The notes: generated by a model from the letters alone, not told the origin. 64,000 nt of DNA from Talinum fruticosum (GCA_021018815.1 JAITYX010000028.1:4419001-4483000), one strand, 5' to 3'. Counted from the stretch's first letter, positions 1-11,430 are shown. Translations and numbers: made by a program.

Positions 1-420
1 ATATTTACACATATTTCATTATTCTTTAAATTACATATATATTTACACGTCTTATTATTCTTTAAATTATATATTTTACCTTCATTTTCATGAACAAAAT
101 AATAACTTATTTTGTAATGTAAATTCTGTAAACTTATTAATTAAATTAAATTAAATTCTATTAATAATATCTTATAGAGTTATAATATTAAAATTTCCAC
201 CTTTTATTTTTTTTCCTCTTATTTGTTTAACAAAAATCAAGATTTTCATCTCTACTTCTACTCTAATAAAAATTAAAATTTTTATCACAAATTATAATTA
301 GATTTTAGAGGGAAAGCTTCTCTCTTATTTTAGTTGTAAAAAAAAGGAACAAAAATAAAATAAAATAAAACAAACCAGATTTTGGAGGAAAGCTCCTCTC
401 TTATGAGAGACTTGCCAAAA
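1..420. other. AT-rich spacer, no gene seen
   Basis: This stretch is very AT-rich with short direct repeats of ATATTTACAC and TTAAATTAAATT. No open frame of convincing composition and no transposon termini were seen. It is probably intergenic spacer. Confidence 0.6.
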
Positions 421-422
421 AA

Positions 423-775
423 ATGTGGGTTGGGTCAAATTCAAATTCGGGTTGGGTCAAGTTTGAGTCACTTTTATTCAAATTTGGGTCCGATTCGGTT
501 CGGTTCGATTCGGTTCGGGTCGTAATCGAGTCAATTATATTTCGGGTCGGTTTCGGTTTCGGTCGATTTGGTTTTGGATCGGGTCATTTTGGTTCGGGTT
601 TGAATCGGGTTCATTACATTTCGGGTCGGTTCGGCTCGGTTCGGGTCGATTCATTTCGATTTTGGGGTCAAAATTGGTTCAACTGTTTCGGATGTCGGTT
701 CGGTTTGGGTTTCGGGTTGTTCGAGTTGACCCATTCGGTTCGGGTCGGTTTTGTCGAGTCTACTTATAATGAAGA
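423..775. repeat. TCGGGT/CGGTTCGG minisatellite-like tract
   Basis: Imperfect tandem copies of GGTTCGGGTC and GGGTCGGTTTCGG run for about 350 bases. A frame starting at 423 stays open, but its protein is only a periodic F/G/R/S/V translation of the repeat with no domain. Tracts of this kind are common low-complexity sequence in plant genomes. I read it as a repeat, not a gene. Confidence 0.8.
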
Positions 776-812
776 AGATGACACTAGGAGTAGGACAAAG
801 AGTTAGTGCCTA

Positions 813-819
<7 letters not shown>

Positions 820-852
<33 letters not shown>
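820..852. repeat. (GA)n microsatellite
   Basis: An uninterrupted run of about 16 GA units, followed by purine-rich GGAGGAAGAAGAG sequence up to about 915. Confidence 0.95.
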
Positions 853-855
<3 letters not shown>

Positions 856-947
856 TGGCCCTGAAGTCCGATTCTTTGAGTAGAGAGAGTAAAGGGAGGA
901 GGAAGAAGAGAGGGGAGATATTTGGACAGTTGCTAGAGTAATTTATA

Positions 948-1125
948 CTCCCTTCGTCCCATAAAAGTTGTCAAAAGTTTTTATTTTGGATGTTCCAAAA
1001 CACTGTCAAAAATTCTTTATATGGTAAAAAGTGATCTTTCATTTGCAATCTATGAATGATAAATGTTATTCCCTTAACTTTATATATTACCAAAGTTTGA
1101 CAACTATTTAAGGATAGAGGGAGCG
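948..1125. mobile_element. Stowaway-like MITE
   Basis: The element starts CTCCCTTCGTCCC and ends with the inverted form GGATAGAGGGAGCG. Inside the ends, AGTTGTCAAA matches TTTGACAACT in inverted orientation, so the terminal inverted repeats are about 28 bases with mismatches. It is flanked by TA on both sides (946-947 and 1126-1127), the target-site duplication of Stowaway elements mobilised by mariner-type transposases. It is 178 bp and has no coding capacity, as usual for a MITE. Confidence 0.85.
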
Positions 1126-1127
1126 TA

Positions 1128-2850
1128 TCAATAAAAAAACGTTTAAAATAAAATGATTGATTCCATTCCATAATTAAAACAATAGAAATGAAACCAATTT
1201 TATTCCTTTAACGAACCAAATACATAAAACCAAATAATCAAGTTCCATTCCATTCTTCCCATTTCCCATTCCATTTTACTACATCTGAAACAAACAATCC
1301 TAAGCGTATGTTCTCCATAATGAAACGAGGATTATTATCACAAGTAACGAACATGAATGTATTAGTCAATTTGGTTGAAGATATTTGTCTTGCATGACAT
1401 GCTTAAAATGTCTTGATTTTAGCCTATATTAATATATTTTATCATTTTTAAGAACAATGTTTTAAATAATTATGGCTACTAAAATGATAAAACTTTAATC
1501 TTTGGCAGCTATGCTAATGAGTACTAAAAAATGATACTCTAATAAAACCATATGAAGAAGATATGTCATATGTATAATTTTATAAATATAAAAATAATGG
1601 ATAAAAATATTATTTTTATACAATTTATAAATTGTAATATAATTTTACTATTCAATCATACCATTTTTTTTTAATTTAATGCATGATTATATAATTTGTA
1701 GGCCATGATAAGACGCTTAAGGACCCATATCATATAAGCATGAGTCGTTATATCTTAGTGGTCCTCGTGATTGAGATCTAGGGGATTATAGCCTCAATGC
1801 TGATTAGGAGGCTCCCTTGAATGTGTTAAGTTCCCAACGGATCTAGGAAATGCTTGCTACTATCCAACATTTGAGATAAAAGGTCAAAAAGTTATTGAGA
1901 TAGAAGGTCAACAAGTTATCTGATCCACAAAAAGATCAGCTATGGTCTAAAATGACCAGCATGGTTAGTTGAAATTCAAGGCAATGAAGGACCAAACACC
2001 TCCTCTCCCTAAAAGTGAAGGTGTCTTTTGTTCATAAGTCTAGAGTTGGCCTTATGTAACTTCAAATGTTCAGGCAGTGCAAATCTAAGTTCACTACCGG
2101 TAGGAGTGCAGTTTCTGGGTCGGTGTTTAATCAACATTTTAGAGAATTAATGAAGAGTTTTTGGACATGTATGAGATGGTTGTTTGCTTCAGCTGCCTTG
2201 AGACATGTCTGAGGTGACTCACAGAGAAACACCTACAAAACTAAGAGGTACAAAGACAAGCAAATTTCTGGTGCCTTTCTTATTGGCCGGTAGCCTTCTA
2301 GGGTCATTATTCACCCTAAACTAGCCTAGAAACGATATCCAAGTAAAGGGGTATTTTATTTTAGTATTTTTCCATGTGTTTCATTGGTTGATTGTCATTC
2401 AATGCTATACTTTTCAGTTTCTACATGTGAATCAGCCTTAGTTATGTCATTAGCTTAGAAATAATCATGTACTAAGCTATCCTAAGGTTTCCTAACCCTT
2501 AATGAAACATTTTGGGTGGAAAGAAAGGCCTCTAAAAAGCCTTCTTTTCTAGTTTTGTAAGGTAGATGTTTTAGATGAATGAAAGTTGAGTTTGAGAAAC
2601 ACAAAATTCTCCCCTTAAAATCCCTAGTTCTGTATCTTGAATATGGTTACACAAGTTGTGATATCTAGGTATGATTTGATCAATTTGGTGGCGTTTCGTA
2701 TCCAAATTGACCAAGAGAGATTGACCCTAGTGTTTCCTACTTGTGGTGTTTCGTATCAGCCAAGAACACTTGACTATCCCTTGCATTTCCAGGTTTAGTA
2801 GAATGAGTCGTATACTTGCGCTACTCTCTGGGACCTCATATTTGAATCTC
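1128..2850. other. Spacer, unassigned, no gene seen
   Basis: Between 1140 and 1300 there are several ATTCCATTCC motifs resembling the interior of short plant transposons. From 1560 to 1700 the sequence is almost pure A/T. From 1700 to 2850 composition is more balanced, and two related segments (near 2690 and 2742) both contain GTTTCGTATC. I could not pair LTR ends or find a coding frame. It could be an old solo LTR or leader. Confidence 0.4.
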
Positions 2851-2906
2851 AACTTGCTTGTTGTCTACTTCTTGCTCTTGTGGGGCTAGATACATCGCCT
2901 TGCGTC

Positions 2907-3055
<149 letters not shown>

Positions 3056-3181
3056 ACTATGTTTTAATGATTAATCCTTACTAAATTTGATCTTTATATG
3101 TTGATTTCTCAAAAGGATTATATAAAAATTCTTTCCTTATTTAGCCAAATTTTACTTTTCCTATTATTGTCTATCCAAAAA

Positions 3182-3211
3182 GTGCAAGGTACAACCGTGT
3201 GTACCTTGCAC
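3182..3211. repeat. Perfect 12-bp hairpin, GGTAC-type motif
   Basis: GTGCAAGGTACA is followed by a six-base loop and then by its exact complement TGTACCTTGCAC. The same core (GGTACC-TGCAC) recurs at 7212-7250 and 8549-8690 in the introns of the Ulp1-like pseudogene, so it may belong to the same element. The rest of 3053-3430 has no gene that I can see. Confidence 0.8.
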
Positions 3212-3434
3212 CGTGCATAGGGTATATAATATAGCTAAAGTATAAATGGGCCACACCGATATTTTCCAAAGCCCAATCCTCACCGATGCTTTCCGTGATA
3301 CCATGCTCCAGCGAGTCCTCACTGATGTTTCCAAAGCCTAATCCCCCAACTACACTCGAAGATAAATATTTCTCTAATTGGTTTCCAAATCACACTTAAT
3401 TGCTGCAAACCAAACCCTAATCGAGTAGCAATTG

Positions 3435-4070
3435 ATGGATTCGAAGATAATAGAATTGCTTGAAGCGAGCTATTACTAATTGAAGAATTACAATTATTAG
3501 AGGTTCAACAAGAACTCGAACCTGCTGAATTAGAAGTTGAACAACAGCTGAACTCGATGCAATGGAAGAAGAAATTGAAGAAGGAGAACTACAACAATTT
3601 ATCCTGACCACATGTGAAGGTACGTATGATTTATGCTAAATATATCGGTTATTAGAAACATGCTTGAAGTTATATTGCTCGTGTAACTTGTGTTAATTTG
3701 TTAGTTTTCATATTATTGCACGTTACATGTTTGACAAAATTTCTTGAAGACAATATTCTTAAAATTTAAATCACGAGGTATAAAAAAGATCATATAATTT
3801 TCACAAAAGGTACACTAATTTGCTTGATAAAGATACACTTACGAACCATTAAAGGTACACTAGATTAACAAACAATATAAACGACTAATAACAGTATTTA
3901 CCTATTCAAGTTGTTCTATTTTATTTCTCTTATAAGTTATTAACCTAAATTGCAGATCTTCAAAATCAAAATCTTACTGAGAAATTATATGAAGAGAATG
4001 TTGAATTTGAATTAATGGGGAAAACGGTCAACTACGAGCAAGAAGCATATGATCTGTATGGCCGTGCGAA
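3435..4070 (+). pseudogene. FAR1/FHY3-like protein, 5' end, broken
   Basis: FAR1/FHY3 proteins are plant transcription factors domesticated from MULE transposases and act in the nucleus. What is seen: an ATG at 3435 (MDSKIIELLEASY) and an acidic exon ending at 3619 at a GT donor (CATGTGAAG|GTACGT). An intron follows to a CAG acceptor at 3955. The next exon reads EENVEFELMGKTVNY, then EQEAYDLYGRAN, which fits the start of the FAR1 DNA-binding domain (G-[KM]-x-F-x-S-x-E-E-A-Y-x-F-Y). The first exon has at least one stop and a frameshift. Similarity ends abruptly where the palindrome at 4060-4145 begins, so the zinc-binding residues, the transposase core and the SWIM finger are missing. It may be the transposase end of a degraded MULE rather than a host regulator. 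Family assignment is moderate; loss of function is secure. Confidence 0.6.
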
Positions 4071-4145
4071 TCGTCTAGAGAGTTCAGAGTTTTCGCACAG
4101 CCGGCTATGCGAAAACTCCGAACTCTCCGGACGATTTGCACGGCC
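4060..4145. repeat. 86-bp palindrome replacing FAR1 coding sequence
   Basis: Two 38-base arms (4060-4097 and 4108-4145) are inverted copies with a handful of mismatches around a 10-base loop. The arms contain GAGAGTTCAGAGTTTTCGCA and its partner TGCGAAAACTCCGAACTCTC. A third, related but not inverted piece (GTGAAAACCCCGAACTCTCG) follows at about 4172-4191. The segment is GC-rich compared with its surroundings and begins exactly where FAR1 similarity stops. Confidence 0.85.
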
Positions 4146-4480
4146 GTGCAGCTTCCGCACGAGGTACCTTGTGAAAACCCCGAACTCTCGCCCATTTCGC
4201 ACGGGGGTCGTGCGACCTTCTTTGGCTTTGAACCCTTCGCTCGATGATCTAACCCAAAACTATATAAATATCATTGAAATCATCACGAATTGGGTTAAAT
4301 AATGCCTTAAAAATCGATAAAAAGGAGGTTTAACAAAGGTCATGAGACGTGACTTTTTCTAAATTGCAGGGAACCTTTTTTAAATTTCAGTGAACCTTTT
4401 CCATATTACAATGAATCTTTTCTCTACTACTGTAGTGAACCTTTTTCAAATTTATTATATAATCTTCTAATTTTATAACC
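4146..4480. other. Noncoding, short tandem AGTGAACCTTTT repeats
   Basis: After the palindrome the sequence has no reading frame of note. Between 4365 and 4450 there are four degenerate copies of a unit like CAGTGAACCTTTTTC. The same unit occurs at about 5580-5640 inside an intron of the Ulp1-like pseudogene. Confidence 0.6.
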
Positions 4481-4725
4481 CTAAGGCTACTTAAGTTCTC
4501 AACTTGGGGTTAATAACCCTTTCTTAAATTGACGGATGCGCGGTTCTAGGTTTTCGAAGGTTTTTTGGAAATTTCGGCAGAGTTTCCTCCGTAATATGGC
4601 TAATCCCATAGGCTTAAAGCCCTAACCCTGCATGAAACATAATCATAAACTCAACGAGCCACACGCTCGGAGTATCACAAGCACAACTCAACGAGCCACA
4701 CGCTCGGAGTATTCACTCGGGGCTT
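4480..4725 (-). mobile_element. Fragment of C-family LTR, inverted
   Basis: The reverse complement matches the right end of the solo LTR at 48544-51699: ACTCCGAGCGTGTGGCTCGT, then ATGCAGG, GGCTTTAAGCCTATGGG and CCGAAATTT in the same order. The unit carrying CGAGCGTGTGGCTCG is duplicated in tandem here (about 4650-4676 and 4686-4712). Only the terminal part of the LTR remains. Confidence 0.75.
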
Positions 4726-5119
4726 TTACATTCAAAATAAAACTTAAGTTCACATACACCGATCTTTACAAAGCATGAAAAACATATATACCAAAATATA
4801 TACCTTCTACAATTAAAGTTGAACATCATCTCTTAATGTAGATGTTTCGATGATATACAATACAGCTCAAACCAACGAATAGCAGAATGCTATAATTTGC
4901 GGGCTCCAATAGAAAACACAAGATTAATTCCTACTAAAATAAAAAAACAACCCCTAAAAAAATCTAAACGAAAGATTAACCTAACCCTTGATGTTACCAT
5001 GTAGCCTCCCACTTCTCATTCTTGCGGGAGCACCTTCTTGCTCATTCTCCAATTGAAAACCACTCGTAGGACACCTCTTTTATAATTCTATTTTGGTAAT
5101 TTTGACACTTATTTTCATT

Positions 5120-8100
5120 CTAAGAAGAAAGTTCATTTTGATTATTGACGATGATATTGTAGCAATATTTGGCCCTTAATTTCTTCAACAATGCATCCTG
5201 TAGAAGGAAAAAAAGAAATATAAGAAACTCAATCAATAAAATCTTATAAACTCAAAAAGTATTTCAACTTACATTGCATTTCTTAAATCCAGCATCCCAT
5301 TTGTCAGGATCTCCCTTGTACGTCTCCATGTGTCGCATTGCATAAATCCCCGAATCATGATATGATTCGATGCAAGCAATAGTTGTCCATGGCAATTTCA
5401 AATGTTCAAGTTGGAAACTAGCCAAAGAAACAACTTTACCCCTTGTTGATCTTGGGATTCTATTTATACAACGATGATAGTATTCCGAAAAGCAACGACA
5501 CTGGCAAAAAAAAAAAAAAAAGCATAGTATAGTTATGGTACATTTTTCGCATAATTTTCATAGAACTTTAGTGGACATGTTTTCTATTACCGTGAACCTT
5601 TTCTCTAATGCAGTGAACCTTTTCTCTAATGCGGTGAATATTTAACTATGGTTTAGATAATCTTTAACTGTAATGTCATAAGGTGGTTCTAATTCAAAAA
5701 GAAAAAAACCATAAAATTAAGATAGAAGATTACCAAGAGGTAAACAATGGTACAATCACCAGGACTTTTCTCACTTTTCGAGAAACATTATTGATAATCT
5801 CCACCTTCTTTCTCAACAAATTGAAACACACAACAAAGTAACGCCTATTATGGAATATAGGAAAGAATATCTCGCACATATCGACACAACTTTAAACATC
5901 ATATGAAAGCAACGTCAAGTGAAGCAACTGAAATGCAAATACAAAAAGATCTTACCAGATTTGACTTTAGAATGTCAAGCCAGGAAGTGATTTGAATCGC
6001 ATCATCTATAACTTTTTCAAAAGATTTAAACTTCTCCACGGAATATTCACTATCGTCACCCCCACCTTTAAGCTCCATCTACGTCATAACATTTAAATTA
6101 ATTAAACATGGACTACAAAGAGCAAGCACAAACTAAAGTATCTTAAAAACAACAATTTACTTACATATGGAGTACACCCAAAAAAGAACCTTGACGGTGA
6201 TTGAGGACCCTTCAATTTCTCCCAATGATTTAGTAAGTACGAGAATAAATCAATCACATTAGGATCCAAATGATCCGCACACCCCGGAGTTCTAATCATC
6301 GATCTAGGAACCTTGAAATGTACATCGGCAAATAATATTTCACTGAAAAAAAATTGGATGTATGGTGACCTCAAATAATATTTCACTGAAAATAAAAATT
6401 AACATCTAATAAATTTATGAGAATAAAAACTTCTTACAAGATTACCTCTCAAGATGAATTTCATCAATTGGAAGAAAACCCCAATCGAAATGCGCTTCTC
6501 TTTCGCGGTCAAAGACTTCAAGGCATCAATGTGCCTTTGGAAGTATGGTGACCTCGAGATAAAGCCCTCGCAATTTCTTCCTTGGTGGTTGAACACTTCG
6601 ATATCTTGGCTCAACTCGGGGCTGCATTGTACATGAGTACTCGATCCACTTCGAGGATCTCCTTCATCACCATCACTTCGTTGATTATGACCTTCAACAA
6701 CCCCATGATCCCCAGGACTTGGTTGATTATTGCCTTCTACATCCGCATGACTTGGTTGATTAGGCGGTGGCCGAGATGAGGTGAAATCAAATCCTAAATC
6801 AAAGCTTGGAGGTGTAAAGTTGCCTGGCCCGAAGTCCGATCATAAGTCTTGGCCAATTCAATGCAAGCCTCCCAAAATCCTTGATCATCTGCAAACAAGT
6901 TGTCATCTTGACTTAAGGGAGGTGCCTGTTTTCTTCTATCGGGATTTTCACGTTCACCACCATGAAGATTTTCACATTGCGCAGATGGACCAACTACGTC
7001 CTTAAAAACTTCCAATTTTGAGCACTGAATTAATACATCCACCAAAGTACCTTCAACTTTGGACATGGCGGAACTCACTCGGAAACATCCTACGCGCCTC
7101 ACCAACCGACCGAACAACATCCACCAAAGCATTCGAAAATTTCTTCACGGACGTAGAAACTTTATGAATGCATGCCTACAAAAAAATAAGAAAAGACCCT
7201 GCAGAAGAGAAAAGGTACCCTGCACATGACAAAAGGTACACTAAAAAAGACAAAAAGATAACATGAAAGAGGATACATTGTCAATACCTTTTTCGACCCG
7301 ACCTCTTCATCAACTTCATCTTGAATGTCACATTCTCGTGAATCCGGTACCCCAATTCTATCATCTACAACCCCTTTTCCAAAGCAACCAACAAATTTCA
7401 TTTCATAATTCATTCACGTCGAAAAGATCTTTCCCAGTCCAATTTGATAAAATAGGAAATCTCCTTCCAATCACTCTTGTTTTGAAGAAGACACGATCCA
7501 CATAGCAAAGCTATAATTTAAGATAAAGAAGAACACATATCATTAGAACATAAATTTCTACAATAAAAACACACATTGTACTCTAAAAATTTATATGAAT
7601 TAGAGTATTTACCTTCAAGAATAGAATTGGACCTCTAAATATTCCATTTGGTTTCAGCTTCCATGTGTCCGTACACTTAACCAAACTATCCAATGTATAT
7701 TTACACCAATTCATGTTCTTCACCTCTTGTAAATTGAAAACACTTTTCAGCACAAGATGATTAACCTTTAGACTTTGATGTCCCTTAATAATGCGAGTAA
7801 CCACATAAACAACAAAGTTCCTCTTAAAATCATCACCCCCTTGCCTTTGATGTTTCAATTTTTCAAGAAGTTGATATGTCGAGTGGAAATTTCCCATCCC
7901 ATTGACTCTTCCACTGATTAACATATTCCTTATAAAAAGTTGGTTCATTCTTTTTGCCTCTTCAACGTCTTTAGGTCCCCTTTGAAACATAATGTCAAAT
8001 ACACATCTTCTTCTCGAATGATCAATTCATCATTTTCCAACTTCAATGATCGTCTACAAGTGTCGAAGTTTTCAACAAGCCATCTAGATAGCCTTGATGG

Positions 8101-8436
8101 AATTGCATCAATTTTCAAACTAAATAAAGAGCCAAAACCCAGCTCAATAATATCTCTCTTCTGTTCCACCAGTACATTTGAAAGAAAGCTAACTAAAGAA
8201 GAAGGAGACAGTCTTCTCTTGAGTTTGATAGGATCATGTTTCATACCGAAACATCTTTATCACCTAAACAACCAATAAAGATTGATTACAATCTTAATAA
8301 AAAAGTATTTAAAAGAGTAAATTAAATTAAATAGCAATTAAACGTACCAAGGTTATTAGTTTCTTGCGGTGAAACTTCCGAACGAGTTCTTTTATAATTC
8401 TTACATGCAATAGTCTTGACTCGTTTTTCCTCATAC
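5120..8436 (-). pseudogene. Ulp1-like cysteine peptidase gene, decayed, at least nine exons
   Basis: Ulp1-type C48 peptidases cleave SUMO from proteins; copies are often carried by plant Mutator-like elements. Exons inferred from GT-AG borders on the - strand: about 8436-8352, 8245-7613, 7510-7288, 7175-6446, 6342-6165, 6077-5956, 5927-5734, 5500-5273 and 5197-5120 (stop TAG). N-terminal landmarks are LGFGSLFSL, IPSRLSRWLVENF, MNWCKYTLDSLV and, joined across an intron, GPILFLK-LCYVDRV. The peptidase core is the 5927-5734 and 5500-5273 exons: FPIFHNRRYFVVCF, then VEIINN, then YHDSGIYAMRHMETYKG. In the family these positions are usually H before the aromatic, IDN, and NDCG, so the catalytic His, Asp and Cys appear to be Arg, Asn and Ser. 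The last exon (ALLKKLRAKYC) matches the usual tail. Frameshifts near 7990, 6830 and 5770 and stops near 7405 and 5895 confirm a pseudogene. Exon borders are by eye. Confidence 0.75.
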
Positions 8437-8544
8437 TATTATCATAAGAAAGAAAACAACAACCTTTAATAAGCTAATAGGATAACAAAAAATATATAAC
8501 CCTGAAAAATAGAGAATTAACTACTTAATTTCAATAAACTAATA

Positions 8545-8690
8545 GGTACCTTGCAAATGACAAAAGGTACCTTGCACAACTTAATTTCAATAAAGACTCA
8601 ATCAAAAGATACTCTGCACAACTTACTGATTGCGGCAGGACAAAAGGTACCCCGCACAGGACAAAAGGTACCCTGCACACTACTACATCT
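8545..8690. repeat. Dispersed GACAAAAGGTACCCTGCACA motif
   Basis: Five copies of a 15-20 base unit (AAAAGGTACCYTGCACA with variants) lie here, two more at 7212-7250, and related AAAGGTACACTA copies at 3807 and 3847. All fall in introns or flanks of the FAR1-like and Ulp1-like genes and none was noticed in the retrotransposon blocks to the right. Confidence 0.7.
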
Positions 8691-11043
8691 TACCGATTGC
8701 AGCGAGTACAGACATGACAAAAGGGATAGAGAATTAAAGATGGATGTGGGGTATGAAAGTTGGGTTAAGAAGGAGCACCATCTAAAGATAGCAGTTTGTA
8801 GCGAGTATAACTCTACATGGAAATTCAACATACTTCATCATCTGTTTCGGTTTCGGGCTTCGGAAGTTGCATTTCTATTTTTCTTTGCTTAGTTTCCTAG
8901 CTTAGTACTACCTTAAATAGCAAACACATAGTTTCGAGGCTTTCAGGATAGAACCACATTGAATGTTGTAATCTCTCCATGATTGCCCAGTAAAAAGAAC
9001 TCACATGTGAGTTCCAAGAGGAGAAAACAAGACTAAGAAGCTCTATCCATCCCAATTTACTTGAGTGCATTGTTTTCGGTGGCTCAAGAAAATGTGAGTC
9101 ACAAGTTACAAAGCAAGATGACGTATCAACCAAGTTAGAGGGAGACTTCAATATCTTTGAAGAGCTTAAATTTTTCATGAAATTATGTTTCGAACAAGCA
9201 TGTAAATCAACAATACCATTCATCCCGTATGCAAAATCGAACTATGTTTTCAAGCCAAGAAGGAAGTGCAATACAATCATCCCAAGTAAAAAGTGGAGCC
9301 ATAATGCTAGATCGTACCCGTCATAATCCACCATGGAATTAGGTTAATAAATCTCCTTGTTCGAGCAACATTAACAACAAATCCCACATAGTTTCTCTTT
9401 CAATTGTTGTGTGTATCCAGCGAGAGAACATTTATTTTAGTTTTCAAGAGAAGGGGTATATGATGAGAGGTTTCTCGGAAAGCGGACCCAAATTAAATTA
9501 GACGACCAAGGTCCGTAGAGACACACTAAAGAACGACGTATACAACCAGAATTATTCCACCCATACCCCACTGCATGCACACATCGGGAGGGCGGGATAT
9601 CAGCTCTAATAACAATAATAATCTATTATTCCATACTTGGATTACCGAAAATATTCATTTTTGTACTCTACCATTGACTTGATAGTTTATCATTATGGCC
9701 TACCACCATTTCAAATGCCATAAAGTTGACACGATAGTGGTTTAGGACATAGTTACCAAGAAAGCGCCATAATCTACCCCCCGGTGCATTCCAGGGACAA
9801 GCAATCTAAAGCGAGAATTAAACCAAATTTGTGAACTAAGCGCCAATCCACATTCCAGTTAAGGGATGCAAGGGCATTCTTGCTAAAAATGCATTAGGAC
9901 TTAGGATACTCGAAGCAAAACTTTGAAAATGTCCTTAGCCAAAACAATTGCAGCTTGTAAACAAATACTATACTCATTGCTTTGCTAGCCCATCTTAATG
10001 ACAATAACACTAATACTGGCACACAGTTCACTTCAAGTTGTTACAAACTCTTCCAAACATAAGGACACCATATTATGCTTCCAAGCCCGGCGGGTAGCAA
10101 TTGGTGTTTCAATTCAGTAAGTTTTGCAAAGATAAGCGAGCTTTAGATAAAGAAATGAAAAAAAAAGTCCCGGTAAGTTTCGGTTCTGGTCGGGTCATTT
10201 TTGGTTTCGAGCCAAATTGGGGTTAGTGGTTTGCCTACTTCGGGTTTCGGATCTCATATCAATTTTGCCAAAGTCTATCTCTAGACAAGTGCATCCACCG
10301 GATAACACAAACTCACAAAGTTCAAATACTGCAGACCATAGCAACCTCTTCTAGGTTTCATACATTTCAAAACTTTAGAGGACCACATGTTCCTCCTTCA
10401 AAAGCCATTCGAAATTTCCCAATGCTACACCAGAAATTATGTACGTAATTATAGAATTTGTGATAAACTAGTCTATTTTTTCAGTCACTGGAACAGAACA
10501 ATTGTCGCACACAGACTCACAATGGGATACTAAACATCAAGACCAAAGAAGAAAGCTCTATCTGCATACTAATTGTGGTACCTCGTTTTTGAAAGACTTT
10601 TTCTGTTGAGAAGCATACTTGACTACGTAAGTATACTTCCTAAGTCAAGTGCTCAGTGTACTATATGTGAATAAAGCTCCAATGTAGCGAGTAGTGTGAA
10701 TAAAATTCCACAAATCCTAGCAAAAGGTCATTATCGATAGTGATGCCCATTCTCGGCCACACAAGTACGAGATAGACCTCAAATGACATCAAATAGCTGA
10801 ATTGATGAATAGATACATGTGCTGTGTACAGGAAATGTGATCCCTAATGGTAGGCAAATTTAATAATGAAATAGAATAATAAAAATGAAAATCAAACAAA
10901 TTAGAACCCTAGAATCACAACAGGTAATTTCATAGACTCAATTACTAATATTTTCACCGATTGTAAACCCTAAAATATAAAATTGAAAATAGAGAACAAT
11001 GAAAGTGAAATCGAACAACTATAAAAATTCAAAAATCCCTTAC
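8691..11043. other. Unassigned, possible introns or remnants of a - strand gene
   Basis: No convincing long frame is present. On the - strand a short ATG frame (about 9290-9200, MAPLFTWDDCIALPSW) and another near 10,770 are open but unrecognised. Around 10,165-10,250 there is a short GGTTTCGGGTC-type tract like the one at 423. The region could be the intron-exon body of the gene whose first exon lies at 11044-11097, but I cannot show this. Confidence 0.3.
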
Positions 11044-11430
11044 CTCCTTTCAACATTGTGAAAAGAAGGCCCGGGTACATCCATCTTATGCGGCAAGCTA
11101 CAAATTAGAGATGAAAAACAATCGCAAAATTGAGCCTAAAACGATGAACGAAACTAAACCTTCGAAAACTGAAATAATCATCTCCAAATACAAAGAAATT
11201 GGAACTTACGAAAGAGATAAACAAGAAATCGAGCTGGAATGAGCGCGTGAAACCTCGAGAGACAAAAGTGTAGAAGAAGTTAGGGCACAATTCTTACTGG
11301 CGAGAGCAAGGAGAAGCGTTCCTTCCACCGATCGAAGAAGAAAGTGAAATGAGAGGAGAGAGAAATGAGAGGAGAGAGAAAGCCGAGAGCGGGGCGGGAG
11401 GAAGCCAAAGGTGTTTTGATGATTGAACGT
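11044..11430 (-). CDS. First exons of an unrecognised plant gene (5'UTR intron plus coding exon)
   Basis: On the - strand a pyrimidine-rich leader (about 11,430-11,210) ends at a good donor (TTTC|GTAAGT). An intron follows to TTTGTAG, then an exon (11,097-11,044) with an in-frame TAA just before the ATG at 11,084-11,082. It reads MDVPGPSFHNVER and ends AGGAG|GTAAGG, a strong donor. A CT-rich leader, a 5'UTR intron and a short first coding exon are typical of real plant genes and unlike the surrounding transposons. A G-box and a palindrome lie just upstream. I do not recognise the protein and could not trace further exons. It may be a truncated gene or a transduplicated fragment. Confidence 0.45.

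Noticed and set aside
423..806. Open frame of 127 codons rich in F/G/R/S/V
   Set aside because: It is a direct translation of a degenerate TCGGGT/CGGTTC tandem tract, with no domain and no gene context.
8551..8892. 113-codon + frame and its - counterpart in the GGTACC motif region
   Set aside because: Both are made of the repeated motif and flanking intron-like DNA; no homology recognised.
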